Of a DNA stretch of 64,000 nucleotides, positions 15,527 to 24,922 are shown piece by piece. The position numbers and the translations under genes are program-made. Each line of letters starts with the position of its first letter. Within the stretch, counting starts at the first letter, position 1. The stretch comes from Curtobacterium sp. L6-1 (lineage in GTDB: Bacteria; Actinomycetota; Actinomycetes; Actinomycetales; Microbacteriaceae). The DNA is taken from contig NZ_CP076544.1 in NCBI RefSeq assembly GCF_018885305.1, forward strand, positions 1,054,001 to 1,118,000, given 5' to 3'. Under the pieces are notes generated by a model, which was not told the origin of the DNA, ran no database searches, and saw only the letters and a list, made by a program, of their open reading frames with translations.

Positions 15527-18315
15527 GCCTCGGCTCCGGTCGTCGTCGCCGGGGTGGCGGTCGCGTCCGTCACGCGGCTGCCGAGCGGGTGGATGAGCCC
15601 CACGCAGCTGTAGGACAGGACGGGGCGCGTCACGACGGGGACGCCCCGCTCGCGGGCGAGGGCGACCACGTGCGCGATGTCGACGTCGTCCGGGTCGCGC
15701 ACGAGCACCTGCCACGGCACGCGCCGGAGCAGCACGCGGGTGGTCTCGCCGACGCCCGGCTTGACGAGGTGCAGGTCCGCGATGCCGTACTCGGCACCGA
15801 TTGCCTCGACGGTGCGCATGCCGCGCCAGTCGACCGCGCGGGCCGCGGGGCCGCCGTCGGCCGCCACGGCTGCGTCGACCCGGGGTCGGACGGCGTCGAA
15901 CCGGTCGGCGATCGTCGCGACGAAGGAACGGGAGCGGTCACGGCCGGCGAGCTCGCGGTACTGCTTCGCGCCGTGCAGGGTGCCCTCCGGCGTCCAGGCC
16001 CCGTTGAACACGGTGCGGGACACCAGCCCGGACACCGTCGAGTTGAGGCAGGCGGACGGCACGAGGTAGTCGTCGCGGGTGCCGTGCAGGGGCGTGCACC
16101 CGGCCGGGTCGGCCAGGACCGCCAGCTCGTCGCCGAAGCGCACACCGTCGGAGGCGGCGAACCGGTCCAGGGCGTCGGTCAGCTCCCGGGTGATCGCCCC
16201 CTTGCCGGTCCAGCCGTCGACGAAGACCACCTGGGTCGGGTCGTGGTGCGCGGCGAGCCAGCGGAGGGCGGTCTCGTCGATGCCCACCCCGCGGACGATG
16301 CTCGCCGTGTAGTGCTCAAGGGACACGCCACGCTGCTCGGCGGCCCAGCGCCGCATGAGGATCCCGACCGGGGTGCCGGCACGGGCGAGCGACACGAGCA
16401 CCGCGCGCGGGCGGTCGCGGAGGACGAGGTCGGTCACGATGCCGACCGCCTCGGCGATCCGGTCCGCCGAGCGGTCGAGGGCGTCGCGGTAGAGCTCCTC
16501 GTACGCCTCGGTCGGCACGTACTCGACGGGCAGGGACTCGGCGTAGTTCGCCCCCTCGAGCTGGATGGCCCGCTCACGGTCCGCGGTGTCCGCCTCGAGT
16601 GCGGCGTCCGCGAGGTCCTGCAGCAGCCAGGTGACGTCGTCGGGTTCGTAGGAGCCGAACGACGGGCCGGTGAGCGGGCGCGGGGCCGGTCGGTCCTCGG
16701 GTGCGTCGGACTGCAGCGCGCTCGTGACGAGCACCACGCGCGGGGTCACCGCGGCAAGCGTGTGCAAGAGGCCGTCGGGTCCGTCGAGCAGCGCCGTGTC
16801 GGTGCCCGGTTCGGGGAGGACGACGATCGCGTCGAATCCGTGCACGTTGTAGGCGAACCGGTCGCCCGGACCGTCCACCGTGACGTCGTGCGACCGGTGC
16901 CGGATGCCGGACCGGATCGGCCACGCCGGGTCGTCGAGCACGGCGACGGGGGAGCGGGTCGTCGTGGACGAGAGCACGTCGGCTCCGCTGCGGCGGCGGA
17001 GCGCGTCCGCCACGGCGAGCGGGGTCGCCATGTGCTCCTCGGTGCCGAGCACCAGGACGCGTCCGGCGTCGTCCCCGAGCACGGCGGCGACGTCGGCGGC
17101 GACGCCCTCCACGTCCGTGCGCGGCGTGCGCACCCGGGCGGCGGGCGTCCCGGTCCGGTCGACCGCGGTCGGAGCCGCCTCGACGACCGTCACCGACGAC
17201 GGACGGGAGGCGCGGGCCGGGGCCGGTGCGGACCTCCCGTCCGACGACGACGCCGTGTCGGCCTGGTCGGTAGCGGTGTCGGTGTCGGTAGCGGTAGCGG
17301 TCGCGGTCGTGGTCGCCGGGCCGGCGTCGGGCGTGCCGCCCGTGAGCGGCGCGGCCGCGGTGGCGACGAGCTCCGCGGCGGTCGTGGTCAGCCCCGCGGG
17401 CAGCGTCACGTGCCCGCGACCGAGCGCGACGACCGCGACGGGCGCGCCGAGCTCGGCGGCGAGGGCCTCGGTCGCGGCGACGTCCGCGTCGGACCGCAGG
17501 TCGACGAGCGCGGCGACGACCCACTGCCGCTGCGGTGCGAGCGCGTGCAGGGCACGGATCGTGGCGCGGGCGGTGGCGCCGGTGCTCAGCTCGTCATCGA
17601 CGAGGACCACGGTGCCGTCGGCCGGCAGCCAGTCGTCCTCGGCCGGCAGCAGTCGGTGGGCGGTGGCGTGCGAGTGCGCCTCGTCGAACCCCGCGGCGGG
17701 GGTGGCACCGGCGGGGTCGTGTCGGGTCGAGTGCAGGGTGGCGGCGCCGAGGGACTCGGCCACCAGGGCGCCGAGTGCGGTCGCCGTCTCCGCGAAGCCG
17801 AGGACCAGGGCGTCCGAGGTCAGGGGGCGGACGGCGGCGAGGTCCGTGCGGAGGGTCGTCGCGGACCGGTGCAGCGCATCGTGACGGTCCACGGCGGCGG
17901 CGTCCCCGGTGCGGGCGGGGTCGGCTGGTCCCGAGCGGGTGGACGGCGCGTCCTCGGGGGCGGACCCGGTACCGGCGGCGGCGGCCTGCGCGTCGAGCAC
18001 GGCACGGAGGCGCGCGGCGGCCGTGGCGTCGAACCGCGCCCCGCCGTCGAGGACGTCGGCCACCCGGGCACCGAGCGCCTCGCCGGCGAGCAGGGCGACC
18101 GCGGGGACCGTCGGCACGTGCTTGGCCAGGACAGTCGACACGAGCAGGTGGGCGCGCTTCGGGTTCCGACGCAGCGCCAGCCGCACCAGGGACGACAGCG
18201 GCACCCCGGGAGCGCCGGTCGTCGCGGTCGCGGCGTCGTCGACGAGGGTCACGCCGAGGTCGGCGGGCGTCGGCAGGCTGGTCGGCAGGCTGGTCGTGGT
18301 CGTGGTCGTGGTCAC
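15523..18315 (-). CDS. Fused double phosphoribosyltransferase (PRTase-TRSP + PRTase-PELOTA) of the Ter operon
   Basis: This 930-residue protein joins two enzymes usually encoded separately in Ter loci. The N-terminal half is a phosphoribosyltransferase with the PRPP loop VLVDDELSTGAT near residues 235-247, followed by a TRSP domain whose name-giving TTTRSPVAV motif is at about 450-458. The second half is the other Ter phosphoribosyltransferase (once misnamed StiP protease), with VSLARAGTPVGILMRRW near 640-657 and VVFVDGWTGKGAITREL near 694-711. A PELOTA-type RNA-binding domain ends the protein (about 868-905). The GTG at 18315 overlaps the previous stop; the N terminus is a Thr run. A low-complexity linker at about 318-380 contains a palindromic repeat in frame. 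The expected role is base-ribose transfer to make a nucleoside-like molecule. Confidence 0.85.
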   Translation of the reverse strand: MTTTTTTTSLPTSLPTPADLGVTLVDDAATATTGAPGVPLSSLVRLALRRNPKRAHLLVSTVLAKHVPTVPAVALLAGEALGARVADVLDGGARFDATAAARLRAVLDAQAAAAGTGSAPEDAPSTRSGPADPARTGDAAAVDRHDALHRSATTLRTDLAAVRPLTSDALVLGFAETATALGALVAESLGAATLHSTRHDPAGATPAAGFDEAHSHATAHRLLPAEDDWLPADGTVVLVDDELSTGATARATIRALHALAPQRQWVVAALVDLRSDADVAATEALAAELGAPVAVVALGRGHVTLPAGLTTTAAELVATAAAPLTGGTPDAGPATTTATATATDTDTATDQADTASSSDGRSAPAPARASRPSSVTVVEAAPTAVDRTGTPAARVRTPRTDVEGVAADVAAVLGDDAGRVLVLGTEEHMATPLAVADALRRRSGADVLSSTTTRSPVAVLDDPAWPIRSGIRHRSHDVTVDGPGDRFAYNVHGFDAIVVLPEPGTDTALLDGPDGLLHTLAAVTPRVVLVTSALQSDAPEDRPAPRPLTGPSFGSYEPDDVTWLLQDLADAALEADTADRERAIQLEGANYAESLPVEYVPTEAYEELYRDALDRSADRIAEAVGIVTDLVLRDRPRAVLVSLARAGTPVGILMRRWAAEQRGVSLEHYTASIVRGVGIDETALRWLAAHHDPTQVVFVDGWTGKGAITRELTDALDRFAASDGVRFGDELAVLADPAGCTPLHGTRDDYLVPSACLNSTVSGLVSRTVFNGAWTPEGTLHGAKQYRELAGRDRSRSFVATIADRFDAVRPRVDAAVAADGGPAARAVDWRGMRTVEAIGAEYGIADLHLVKPGVGETTRVLLRRVPWQVLVRDPDDVDIAHVVALARERGVPVVTRPVLSYSCVGLIHPLGSRVTDATATPATTTGAEA
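17196..17248. repeat. Palindromic element inside the phosphoribosyltransferase gene
   Basis: GGACGGGAGG and CCTCCCGTCC form perfect ten-base arms around a 22-base GC-rich loop, extended outward by near-pairing flanks. The arms are those of the intergenic terminator family. Here the element lies inside a reading frame and encodes DGREARAGAGADLPS-like residues on one strand and, in the gene, a Ser/Ala/Pro/Arg-rich linker between the PRTase and TRSP domains. Confidence 0.65.
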
Positions 18316-19477
18316 GGGAGGCTCCGCTCGAGCAGGTCGACGTAGGTCACGTCCGGGGTGGTCACACCGAACGCCCGGGCGCGGAGCATCGTGCGCTCCG
18401 CCCAGGCGTGGTGCGGCTTCATCTCGTTCATCTTGTTGCCGTAGCGCGAGGCCGCGACCCCGCCCGTGGCGTTCGCGAGCACGTCGGACGCGTCGGAATA
18501 CTCCTCGTCGCTTACCACCGACATCGCGTGCACGAGCGGCACGTGGCGCGGGTGGATGACGGTCTTGCCGGTCAGGCCGTTCGCACGGTCGAGCGTGACC
18601 TCGCGGAGGAGCCCGTCGAAGCCCTCGAGCAGCAACTGGCGGCGCAGCTGGAGGTCGCCGGCCTCCTGGAACGGCGTCGTGCGCAGCTGCGTGCGGAACA
18701 CCCGGTCGGAGTCGGGGTAGTGCTCCCACACCGGACCGGCGACGACGAAGCCGTCCCGGGCCCGCCCGAGGACGTTCACCACGTCGCCGATCACCGAGGC
18801 GAGCACCTGCACGTCGTGAACCGTCAGGTGCGACGGACGCCGCAGGCCGTACACGCTCGACAGGTCGGTCGCGCCGATCCGCACCGCGAGGACGTCGCTG
18901 CGCCGGGCGAGGAGCAGCTCGCGGACGTCGGCGAGGGCCTCGGTCCGCGACTCCCGGTGCATGATCGCCGGCGACTCGAGGATCGGCATGACGAGCAGCC
19001 GTCGGGCGGCGGGTCGTCCGGCGTTCGCGGCGTCGAGCACCTCGAACCACCGGGCGCCGGACTCCGGGCCGTCCTCGAACTTCGGGAGCACGACACCGCT
19101 CAGTGCGTCGAGCGCCCGGTCCCCGAGCCGGTCGAGGAGCCGCGCGAAGTGGTCGGGCGTCCGGACCCGGAGGAACAGCTGCGGCAGCGTCGCCGCGTCG
19201 ACGTCCTCGGACAGGGTGCGGAGGGCGGCCTCGACGTTCGCCTCGGCCGTCGGCAGGTCGTCGTCGGCCACCGAGTCCTCGAGGCAGAGCACGATCGACC
19301 CGGCGCCGAGCTCGGTCTGCCGTCGGACGTCACGGACGAGGTCGGGCCGGATCCCCGGCGTGTAGAGCGTCGCGCCGAGGGCGACGGCCCGGAGGTCCTG
19401 GTCGCTGTCCCGCGTGACGTCCTCGGGGCTCGGAGGAACAGGGCGTCCTGTTCGGGGAGGTTGGCGAAGTGGCGCAC
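18312..19477 (-). pseudogene. HpcH/HpaI (citrate lyase beta-like) TIM-barrel enzyme of the Ter operon, frameshifted near its start
   Basis: The downstream frame encodes a clear citrate-lyase-beta-like TIM barrel (VALGATLYTPGIRPDLVRDV, SIVLCLEDSVADDDL, VRTPDHFARL, IGATDLSSVYGLRR, KTVIHPRHVPLVHAMSVVSDEEY). It has no start codon in frame. The typical N terminus of the Ter family (MRHF...LF..) is present at 19477-19430 in another frame: GTG-CGC-CAC-TTC, reading MRHFANLPEQDALFLRAP. One added base in the C4 run (G4 on the plus strand, 19425-19428) joins the frames and gives 388 residues, the usual size. The start lies three bases after the previous stop, and the stop overlaps the next GTG. This is either a sequencing or assembly error or a recent inactivating deletion. 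The enzyme is thought to perform an aldol-type or C-C bond step in the Ter metabolite pathway. Confidence 0.8.
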
Positions 19478-19480
19478 GGG

Positions 19481-20565
<1,085 letters not shown>

Positions 20566-20569
<4 letters not shown>

Positions 20570-21126
20570 CGTGCGCGGCCGATGCCGTGGTCGGCGCGCA
20601 GTCCGGCCAGCCCGGTCGTGTAGCCCTGCCCGACGGCGCGGAACTTCCACTCGGCACGGTGGCGGTACAGCTCGCCGAGGATGACCGCGTCGATCTGGTG
20701 GTTGCGCTCGGACGGCAGTGGGAACACGAGCAGCTCACGGCCGTCGGGGGCGCACACCCGCACGCGCATCGACCGGACCGAGCCGAGGTCCTTCGGGGAC
20801 CGCGGGTCCGGGTCGAGGTAGAGCGCGAACACGATCTTGTCCACGGTGTCCGGGACCGAGGCGAAGTCGACGTCGATCTCCTCCTGGTCCGATTCGTCCA
20901 GGTACCGGACCGAGGCGTCGGCGCTCTCGACCTGGTTGAAGAACACGAGGTCCTCGTCGGACAGGACCCGGCCGTCCGGCCCGCAGACGATCGCGACGGG
21001 GACGAGTTCGGCGGACGGACCGCGGCTCGCGATCTGGTCCCAGTGGATCCCGACCACGACCGAGGTCAGCCCGGGGTTCTCCGCCGTCAGGGCCGCGTTC
21101 GCGCCGGGGACGAGCTGCCCGGTCAC
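20566..21126 (-). CDS. TerD-family protein lacking the calcium-binding motifs
   Basis: The 186-residue product aligns with TerD along its length. It has GIHWD at the position of GLGWD, LVFFNQ at FIFYNQ, and the intact C-terminal block HRAEWKFRAVGQGYTTGLAGL. The two acidic motifs that bind calcium are gone: DLDAS is replaced by ELVPV (residues 40-44), and the GDGDDE region reads DESDQEE (77-83). It is therefore a divergent paralogue, probably a structural partner rather than a calcium sensor. The GTG overlaps the stop of the upstream gene, and its own stop overlaps the next ATG. Confidence 0.85.
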
Positions 21127-21694
21127 GAGTCCGCTCCGCGGAGGCGCAGCCCCTCGTCGCCCTCGCCGAGGCGGTCCCGGAGGAAGCGTCCGTGCGAGGA
21201 GAGTTCGGCGATGGCGCCACTCCGGATCTGTTCGTGCATGTCCTCCACCGTCTCCGCGACGACGTCGAGTTGGCCGGCGAGGGTCGCCGTGGCGGTGCTG
21301 TCCGGGGTACGGTCCGACGGGGGAGGGACCGGTAGGTGCGGACGGGCGTGGGCAGGTAGTCGTCGACGATCGCCTGGAACAGGTACCGCTGCTCGGTCGA
21401 CGCGCCACGGGCGACGACGGTGCCGGCGGCCTCGCGGAGGAGGTCCTCGACGTGGCGCACGCGCGAGGACACGACGGTGGGCAGCTCGGCACCGGCGGCA
21501 CGGACGAACGCCCGCAGGTCGTCGAGGCCGGCGGCGGCACTGGCGTCGTCCGCCGCGCCTCCGGAGCCCCGGACGTCGATCCGGGCCGCCGCGGCGGCCG
21601 CGGCCGACGCCGGGGTCACGGCGTCGGGGTCGGCGACCTGACGGTCCTGGTCGTCGTCGTCGCGGCCGAACAGCGCACGCAGTCGATCACGCAC
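21123..21694 (-). pseudogene. Small Ter-operon protein, split by an apparent one-base deletion
   Basis: The N-terminal frame starts with GTG at 21694 and reads MRDRLRALFGRDDDDQDRQ... to RTYRSLP. The continuation, with coding-like sequence DVVAETVEDMHEQIRSGAIAEL and a stop overlapping the next GTG, lies in another frame. Adding one base in the G5 run at 21319-21323 joins them into a 190-residue protein. It is Ala/Asp-rich in the first third and helical with heptad-like charge in the rest (VRHVEDLLREAAGTVV). There is no recognised domain. It is just downstream of telA, so it may assist TelA. As with the citrate-lyase-like gene, a sequencing error in a G/C run is as likely as a true mutation. 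Confidence 0.7.
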
Positions 21695-21712
21695 GGGCGT
21701 GGACCGCGGTCG

Positions 21713-22933
21713 TCATCGCGTGACCGATCGCTGGTCGCCCTCACCCTGCCTGGCACGCTCCAGGTACGGCTTGGCGCGCTGGATGCCCGACTCGAGGGCG
21801 GTGACCGTCGACGACATGTTCTGCGCGGCCTGCGAGCGGAAGGAGTCGATCGCGTCCATGGTCTGGAACACGTTGTCGAACGCCTTCTGCAGGGTCTCGA
21901 CGCTGACGCCGGAGTTCGTCGCCTGCTCGTGGATGCGCGTGGTCTGGTCGCGGAGCATCTCGCTCGTCTGCAGGATCATCGCGTTCGTGGTGTTGTTCAC
22001 CGCGTCGATCTGGTCGAGGACCATCTTCTGGTTCGCGAGCGCCTGGGCGACGACGACGGCCGTGCGGAGCGCCGCGATGGTCGTCGTCCGGGCACGCTCG
22101 ACGCCCTTGATGAGCTCGGTGTTGTTCTTCCGGACGAGGTCCATCGCCAGGTAGCCCTGCACCGAGACGGCGAGCTGCGTCAGGATGTCCTGGTGCCGCT
22201 GGCGCACCGGGAAGAGCACGTCCGACTCGAGCTTCTGCGCCTCGTCCACGCGACCGCCGTTGCGGAGCGCCTCGATCTTCGACACGGTCGCCGCGTCGAG
22301 GGCCTTGGCGAACACGGCGTACTCGCTCAGCTGCTGCATGGTCTCCCACAGCTGGACCTTCTCGTCGGCGAGGGTGGCGTTGTCCTTGCGGAGCTCGTCC
22401 TGCCCGGCCATGAGCGACTTGATGATCTTGTCGAGCTGCGTCTGCGCCGACTCGTAGCGCTGGAAGTACTTCGCCAGCTTGTTGCCGCCGGGGATCATGC
22501 CGAGGATCTTCCGGCCCGTGCTGAGGTCCGCCTGGTTCGGCGTGAGGTCCTCGACGGTGGAGCGGAGGTCGCCGAGCGTGGTGGCGACCTTCACCTGGGC
22601 GTCGTCACCACTGCGCTTGGCACCCGAGACGCTGGACTGCGACCGCTCGAGCATCCGCGACGAGAACCCGCCGGAGCGGGCGATCTCGGAGCCGGCGATC
22701 GCGTTGATGCCGTCGACCTTCTCGGTGAAGGCCGGGGACCGCGGGTCGAGGCTCGCCACCTCGTCGACGAACTCCCGCGCCTGCGCCGCGATCTGCGACT
22801 GCCGCTCGGCGTCGACCGGGACCATCCCGGGGGCGTCGTCCGGCGTCACCACCTCGGCGGCGTCGGCGGCACGGAGGACGAGGGCGTCCTGGGACGGGTC
22901 GGTGGGCTCCGGCGGAGCGAGCGGTCCGGGCAT
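21713..22933 (-). CDS. telA: Toxic anion resistance protein TelA
   Basis: TelA/YceG-type proteins accompany TerD and TerC in stress and tellurite-response loci; they are soluble, helical, and of unknown biochemical action. The 406-residue product has the family blocks NKLAKYFQRYESAQTQLDKIIKSL, VFPVRQRHQDILTQLAVSVQGYLAMD, and KNNTELIKGVERARTTTIAALRTAV, followed by a long coiled region ending in IQRAKPYLERAR. The ATG at 22933 is preceded by AGGAGAC. The first 60 residues are Pro/Asp-rich and less conserved. It lies between the canonical TerD genes and the biosynthetic part of the operon. Confidence 0.93.
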   Translation of the reverse strand: MPGPLAPPEPTDPSQDALVLRAADAAEVVTPDDAPGMVPVDAERQSQIAAQAREFVDEVASLDPRSPAFTEKVDGINAIAGSEIARSGGFSSRMLERSQSSVSGAKRSGDDAQVKVATTLGDLRSTVEDLTPNQADLSTGRKILGMIPGGNKLAKYFQRYESAQTQLDKIIKSLMAGQDELRKDNATLADEKVQLWETMQQLSEYAVFAKALDAATVSKIEALRNGGRVDEAQKLESDVLFPVRQRHQDILTQLAVSVQGYLAMDLVRKNNTELIKGVERARTTTIAALRTAVVVAQALANQKMVLDQIDAVNNTTNAMILQTSEMLRDQTTRIHEQATNSGVSVETLQKAFDNVFQTMDAIDSFRSQAAQNMSSTVTALESGIQRAKPYLERARQGEGDQRSVTR

Positions 22934-22997
22934 CGGTTGTCTCCTGTGACGAGGTGGAACGGCTGGGTGCTGCTGGTGCGGGTCGGGGTCCGGCGGA

Positions 22998-23576
22998 TCA
23001 GCCGAGCTGGACGCCGAAGTCGGTCGCCACGCCCGCGAGGCCGGACTGGTAGCCCTGCCCGACGGCGCGGAACTTCCACTCGGCACCGCTGCGGTAGATC
23101 TCCGAGAAGATCATCGCCGTCTCGGGGGCTGCGTCCTCGGAGAGGTCGAAGCGCACGATCTCGGCGCCCTCCTGGTCGAGGACCCGCGAGTACGCGCTGC
23201 GCACCTGGCCGAAGTTCTGCCGGCGTGCTTCGCCCTGGTCGATCGAGACGACCACGACGACCCGCTCGACGTCGGCGGGGAGGGTCTGCAGGTCGATGAC
23301 GATCTGCTCGTCGTCGCCGTCACCCTGGCCGGTGCGGTTGTCGCCCTTGTGCTCGACGGACCCGTCGGCGCTCCGCGGCTGGTTGTAGAAGATGAAGTCG
23401 GCGTCCGAGCGGACCTTGCCGTCGGCGCCGACGAGGAGCGCGGACGCGTCGAGGTCGAAGGCCTCGCCGGCGGTGGTGCGCGGGTCCCAGCCGAGGCCGA
23501 CGGTCGCCACGGTGAGTCCGGGGCTCGTCTTCGTGAGCGAGAGGTTGTTGCCCTTGGTGAGGGAGAGTCCGGCCAT
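22998..23576 (-). CDS. terD: TerD-family calcium-binding stress protein (first copy in coordinate order)
   Basis: This 192-residue canonical TerD protein has GLGWDPR at residues 27-33, DLDASALLVG at 41-50 with the calcium-ligand aspartates, and the second acidic motif GDNRTGQGDGDDE at 78-90. The end GAEWKFRAVGQGYQSGLAGVATDFGV is typical. TerD proteins bind calcium through these loops and are thought to act at the membrane with TerC. GGAAGGACCG precedes the ATG. The neighbouring terD gene at 23642 is about two-thirds identical by eye, so the pair arose by duplication. Confidence 0.94.
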   Translation of the reverse strand: MAGLSLTKGNNLSLTKTSPGLTVATVGLGWDPRTTAGEAFDLDASALLVGADGKVRSDADFIFYNQPRSADGSVEHKGDNRTGQGDGDDEQIVIDLQTLPADVERVVVVVSIDQGEARRQNFGQVRSAYSRVLDQEGAEIVRFDLSEDAAPETAMIFSEIYRSGAEWKFRAVGQGYQSGLAGVATDFGVQLG

Positions 23577-23641
23577 GATCGGTCCTTCCGGGTTGGTGGT
23601 GCGCTGTCGGTCGTGCAGTGGCGTCGTTGCGGTGACGGACG

Positions 23642-24223
23642 TCAGTCGAGCACGACGCCGTAGTCGGTGGCCACGCCGCGGAGGCCGGTGGCGTAGCCCT
23701 GGCCGACGGCGCGGAACTTCCACTCGCCGTCGTACCGGTAGATCTCGGCGAAGATCATGCCGGTCTCCGAGGCGGCGTCCTCGGTGAGGTCGAAGCGGAC
23801 GACCTCGTTGCCGGACTCGTCGTTGACGACGCGGCAGAACGCCCCGCGCACCTGACCGAAGTTCTGGTGCCGGGCGTCGGCCTGGTCGATGGTCACGACG
23901 ATGACGACCCGCGCGACGTCCGCCGCGACCAGGTCGAGGTCGATGAGGATCTGCTCGTCGTCCCCGTCGCCGTCACCCGTGCGGTTGTCGCCCTGGTGGA
24001 CCACCGAACCGTCGGTCGACTGCAGCTGGTTGTAGAAGATGAAGTCGTCGTTCGAGCGCACCTTGCCGTCCGCGCCGACGAGCAGCGCGGAGGCGTCGAG
24101 GTCGAACTGCTCGCCCGCCGTGGTGCGCGGGTCCCAGCCGAGGCCGATCATCGCCCGGCGCAGGCCGGGGTCGGTCTTGGTCAGGGAGAGGTTGTTGCCC
24201 TTCGAGAGCGAGAGGGTCGCCAT
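23642..24223 (-). CDS. terD: TerD-family calcium-binding stress protein (second copy)
   Basis: The product is 193 residues and closely resembles its neighbour, with the same leader MxxLSLxKGNNLSLTKT, DLDASALLVG at 41-50 and GDNRTGDGDGDDE at 78-90. Differences cluster in surface strands and near RGAFCRVVNDESGNE. A GAAGGAC ribosome binding site precedes the ATG, and the upstream spacer resembles that before the other terD copy, which suggests tandem duplication including the spacer. Function is as for other TerD proteins: calcium binding in a membrane-associated stress complex. Confidence 0.94.
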   Translation of the reverse strand: MATLSLSKGNNLSLTKTDPGLRRAMIGLGWDPRTTAGEQFDLDASALLVGADGKVRSNDDFIFYNQLQSTDGSVVHQGDNRTGDGDGDDEQILIDLDLVAADVARVVIVVTIDQADARHQNFGQVRGAFCRVVNDESGNEVVRFDLTEDAASETGMIFAEIYRYDGEWKFRAVGQGYATGLRGVATDYGVVLD

Positions 24224-24279
24224 CGATCGTCCTTCCGTCGGTGCTGTGGTGCTGTCGGTCGTGCCGAGACGGCCCGCGG

Positions 24280-24867
24280 TCAGAGCGCCGCTGCCGCCGG
24301 CCCGACCATGTCCTGCACGGTGCGGCCGTCGGCGCGCTCACCGATCGCGGTGAAGGTCCAGCCTGCTCCGGTGCGGGCCACCTTCGCCATGACCATCGCG
24401 GTGTGCGGCCCGGCGTCGGTGAGCTGGTAGCGCGCGACCTCGGGGGCGCCTGCGGTCGAGTCGTCGACGACGCGGCAGAAGGCGTTCTGCACGTTGTCGA
24501 ACGTCTGCCGGCTGTAGCTGCTGATCACGAAGACGATCTGGGCGACGGCGCCGTGCACGGCCGAGAGGTCGATGCGGATGACCTCGTCGTCGCCGTCCCC
24601 GTCACCGGTCAGGTTGTCGCCGGTGTGCTGGGCTGAGCCGTCCTTGCTGCGCAGCTGGTTGAACCAGACGTAGTCGACCGGCTGGCCGTCGGCGCCGAAG
24701 AAGATCGCCGACGCGTCGAGGTCGACGTCCGCGGCCTTGCGTCCGCCGAACAGGCCGCGCTTCGTGGCGACCGCGTCCCAGCCGAGACCGAGCCGGACGC
24801 GCGTGAGGGCGCTCCCGTCGTTCTTGGTGAGCGAGAGCGCTTGGCCCTTCTGGAGGCTGAGACCCAT
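24280..24867 (-). CDS. terZ: TerZ-type member of the TerD family
   Basis: This 195-residue TerD-family protein shows features of the TerZ branch: the GLGWDAVATKRGLFGGRKAADVDLDAS insertion before the first acidic motif (DLDAS at 49-53), and the SSYSRQTFDNVQNAFCRVVDD segment matching the TerZ pattern of N-x2-N-A-x-C/Y-R. Both calcium motifs are intact (DNLTGDGDGDDE at 84-95). The C terminus lacks the WKFRAVGQGY block and reads GWTFTAIGERADGRTVQDM, as in TerZ. The gene lies between terC and the two terD copies. I assign TerZ by motif recall, not by a tree. Confidence 0.85.
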   Translation of the reverse strand: MGLSLQKGQALSLTKNDGSALTRVRLGLGWDAVATKRGLFGGRKAADVDLDASAIFFGADGQPVDYVWFNQLRSKDGSAQHTGDNLTGDGDGDDEVIRIDLSAVHGAVAQIVFVISSYSRQTFDNVQNAFCRVVDDSTAGAPEVARYQLTDAGPHTAMVMAKVARTGAGWTFTAIGERADGRTVQDMVGPAAAAL

Positions 24868-24922
24868 TGCGGTGAACCCTTCGTCGTGGTCGGTCGTGGT
24901 GGGGACGTCGGCCCCGGTGGTG

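Noticed and set aside
17280..17330. Short GT/CG tandem tract in the phosphoribosyltransferase gene as a microsatellite switch
   Set aside because: The tract (GGTGTCGGTAGC-type) is an irregular Ala/Thr-Asp linker code without clean repeat units, so frame switching is not supported.
15589..18345. A 918-residue open frame on the plus strand opposite the fused phosphoribosyltransferase gene
   Set aside because: It is a mirror open frame caused by the extreme GC bias at third codon positions. Its composition is Arg/Gly/Val/Asp-rich with no family motif, while the minus strand encodes recognisable domains.
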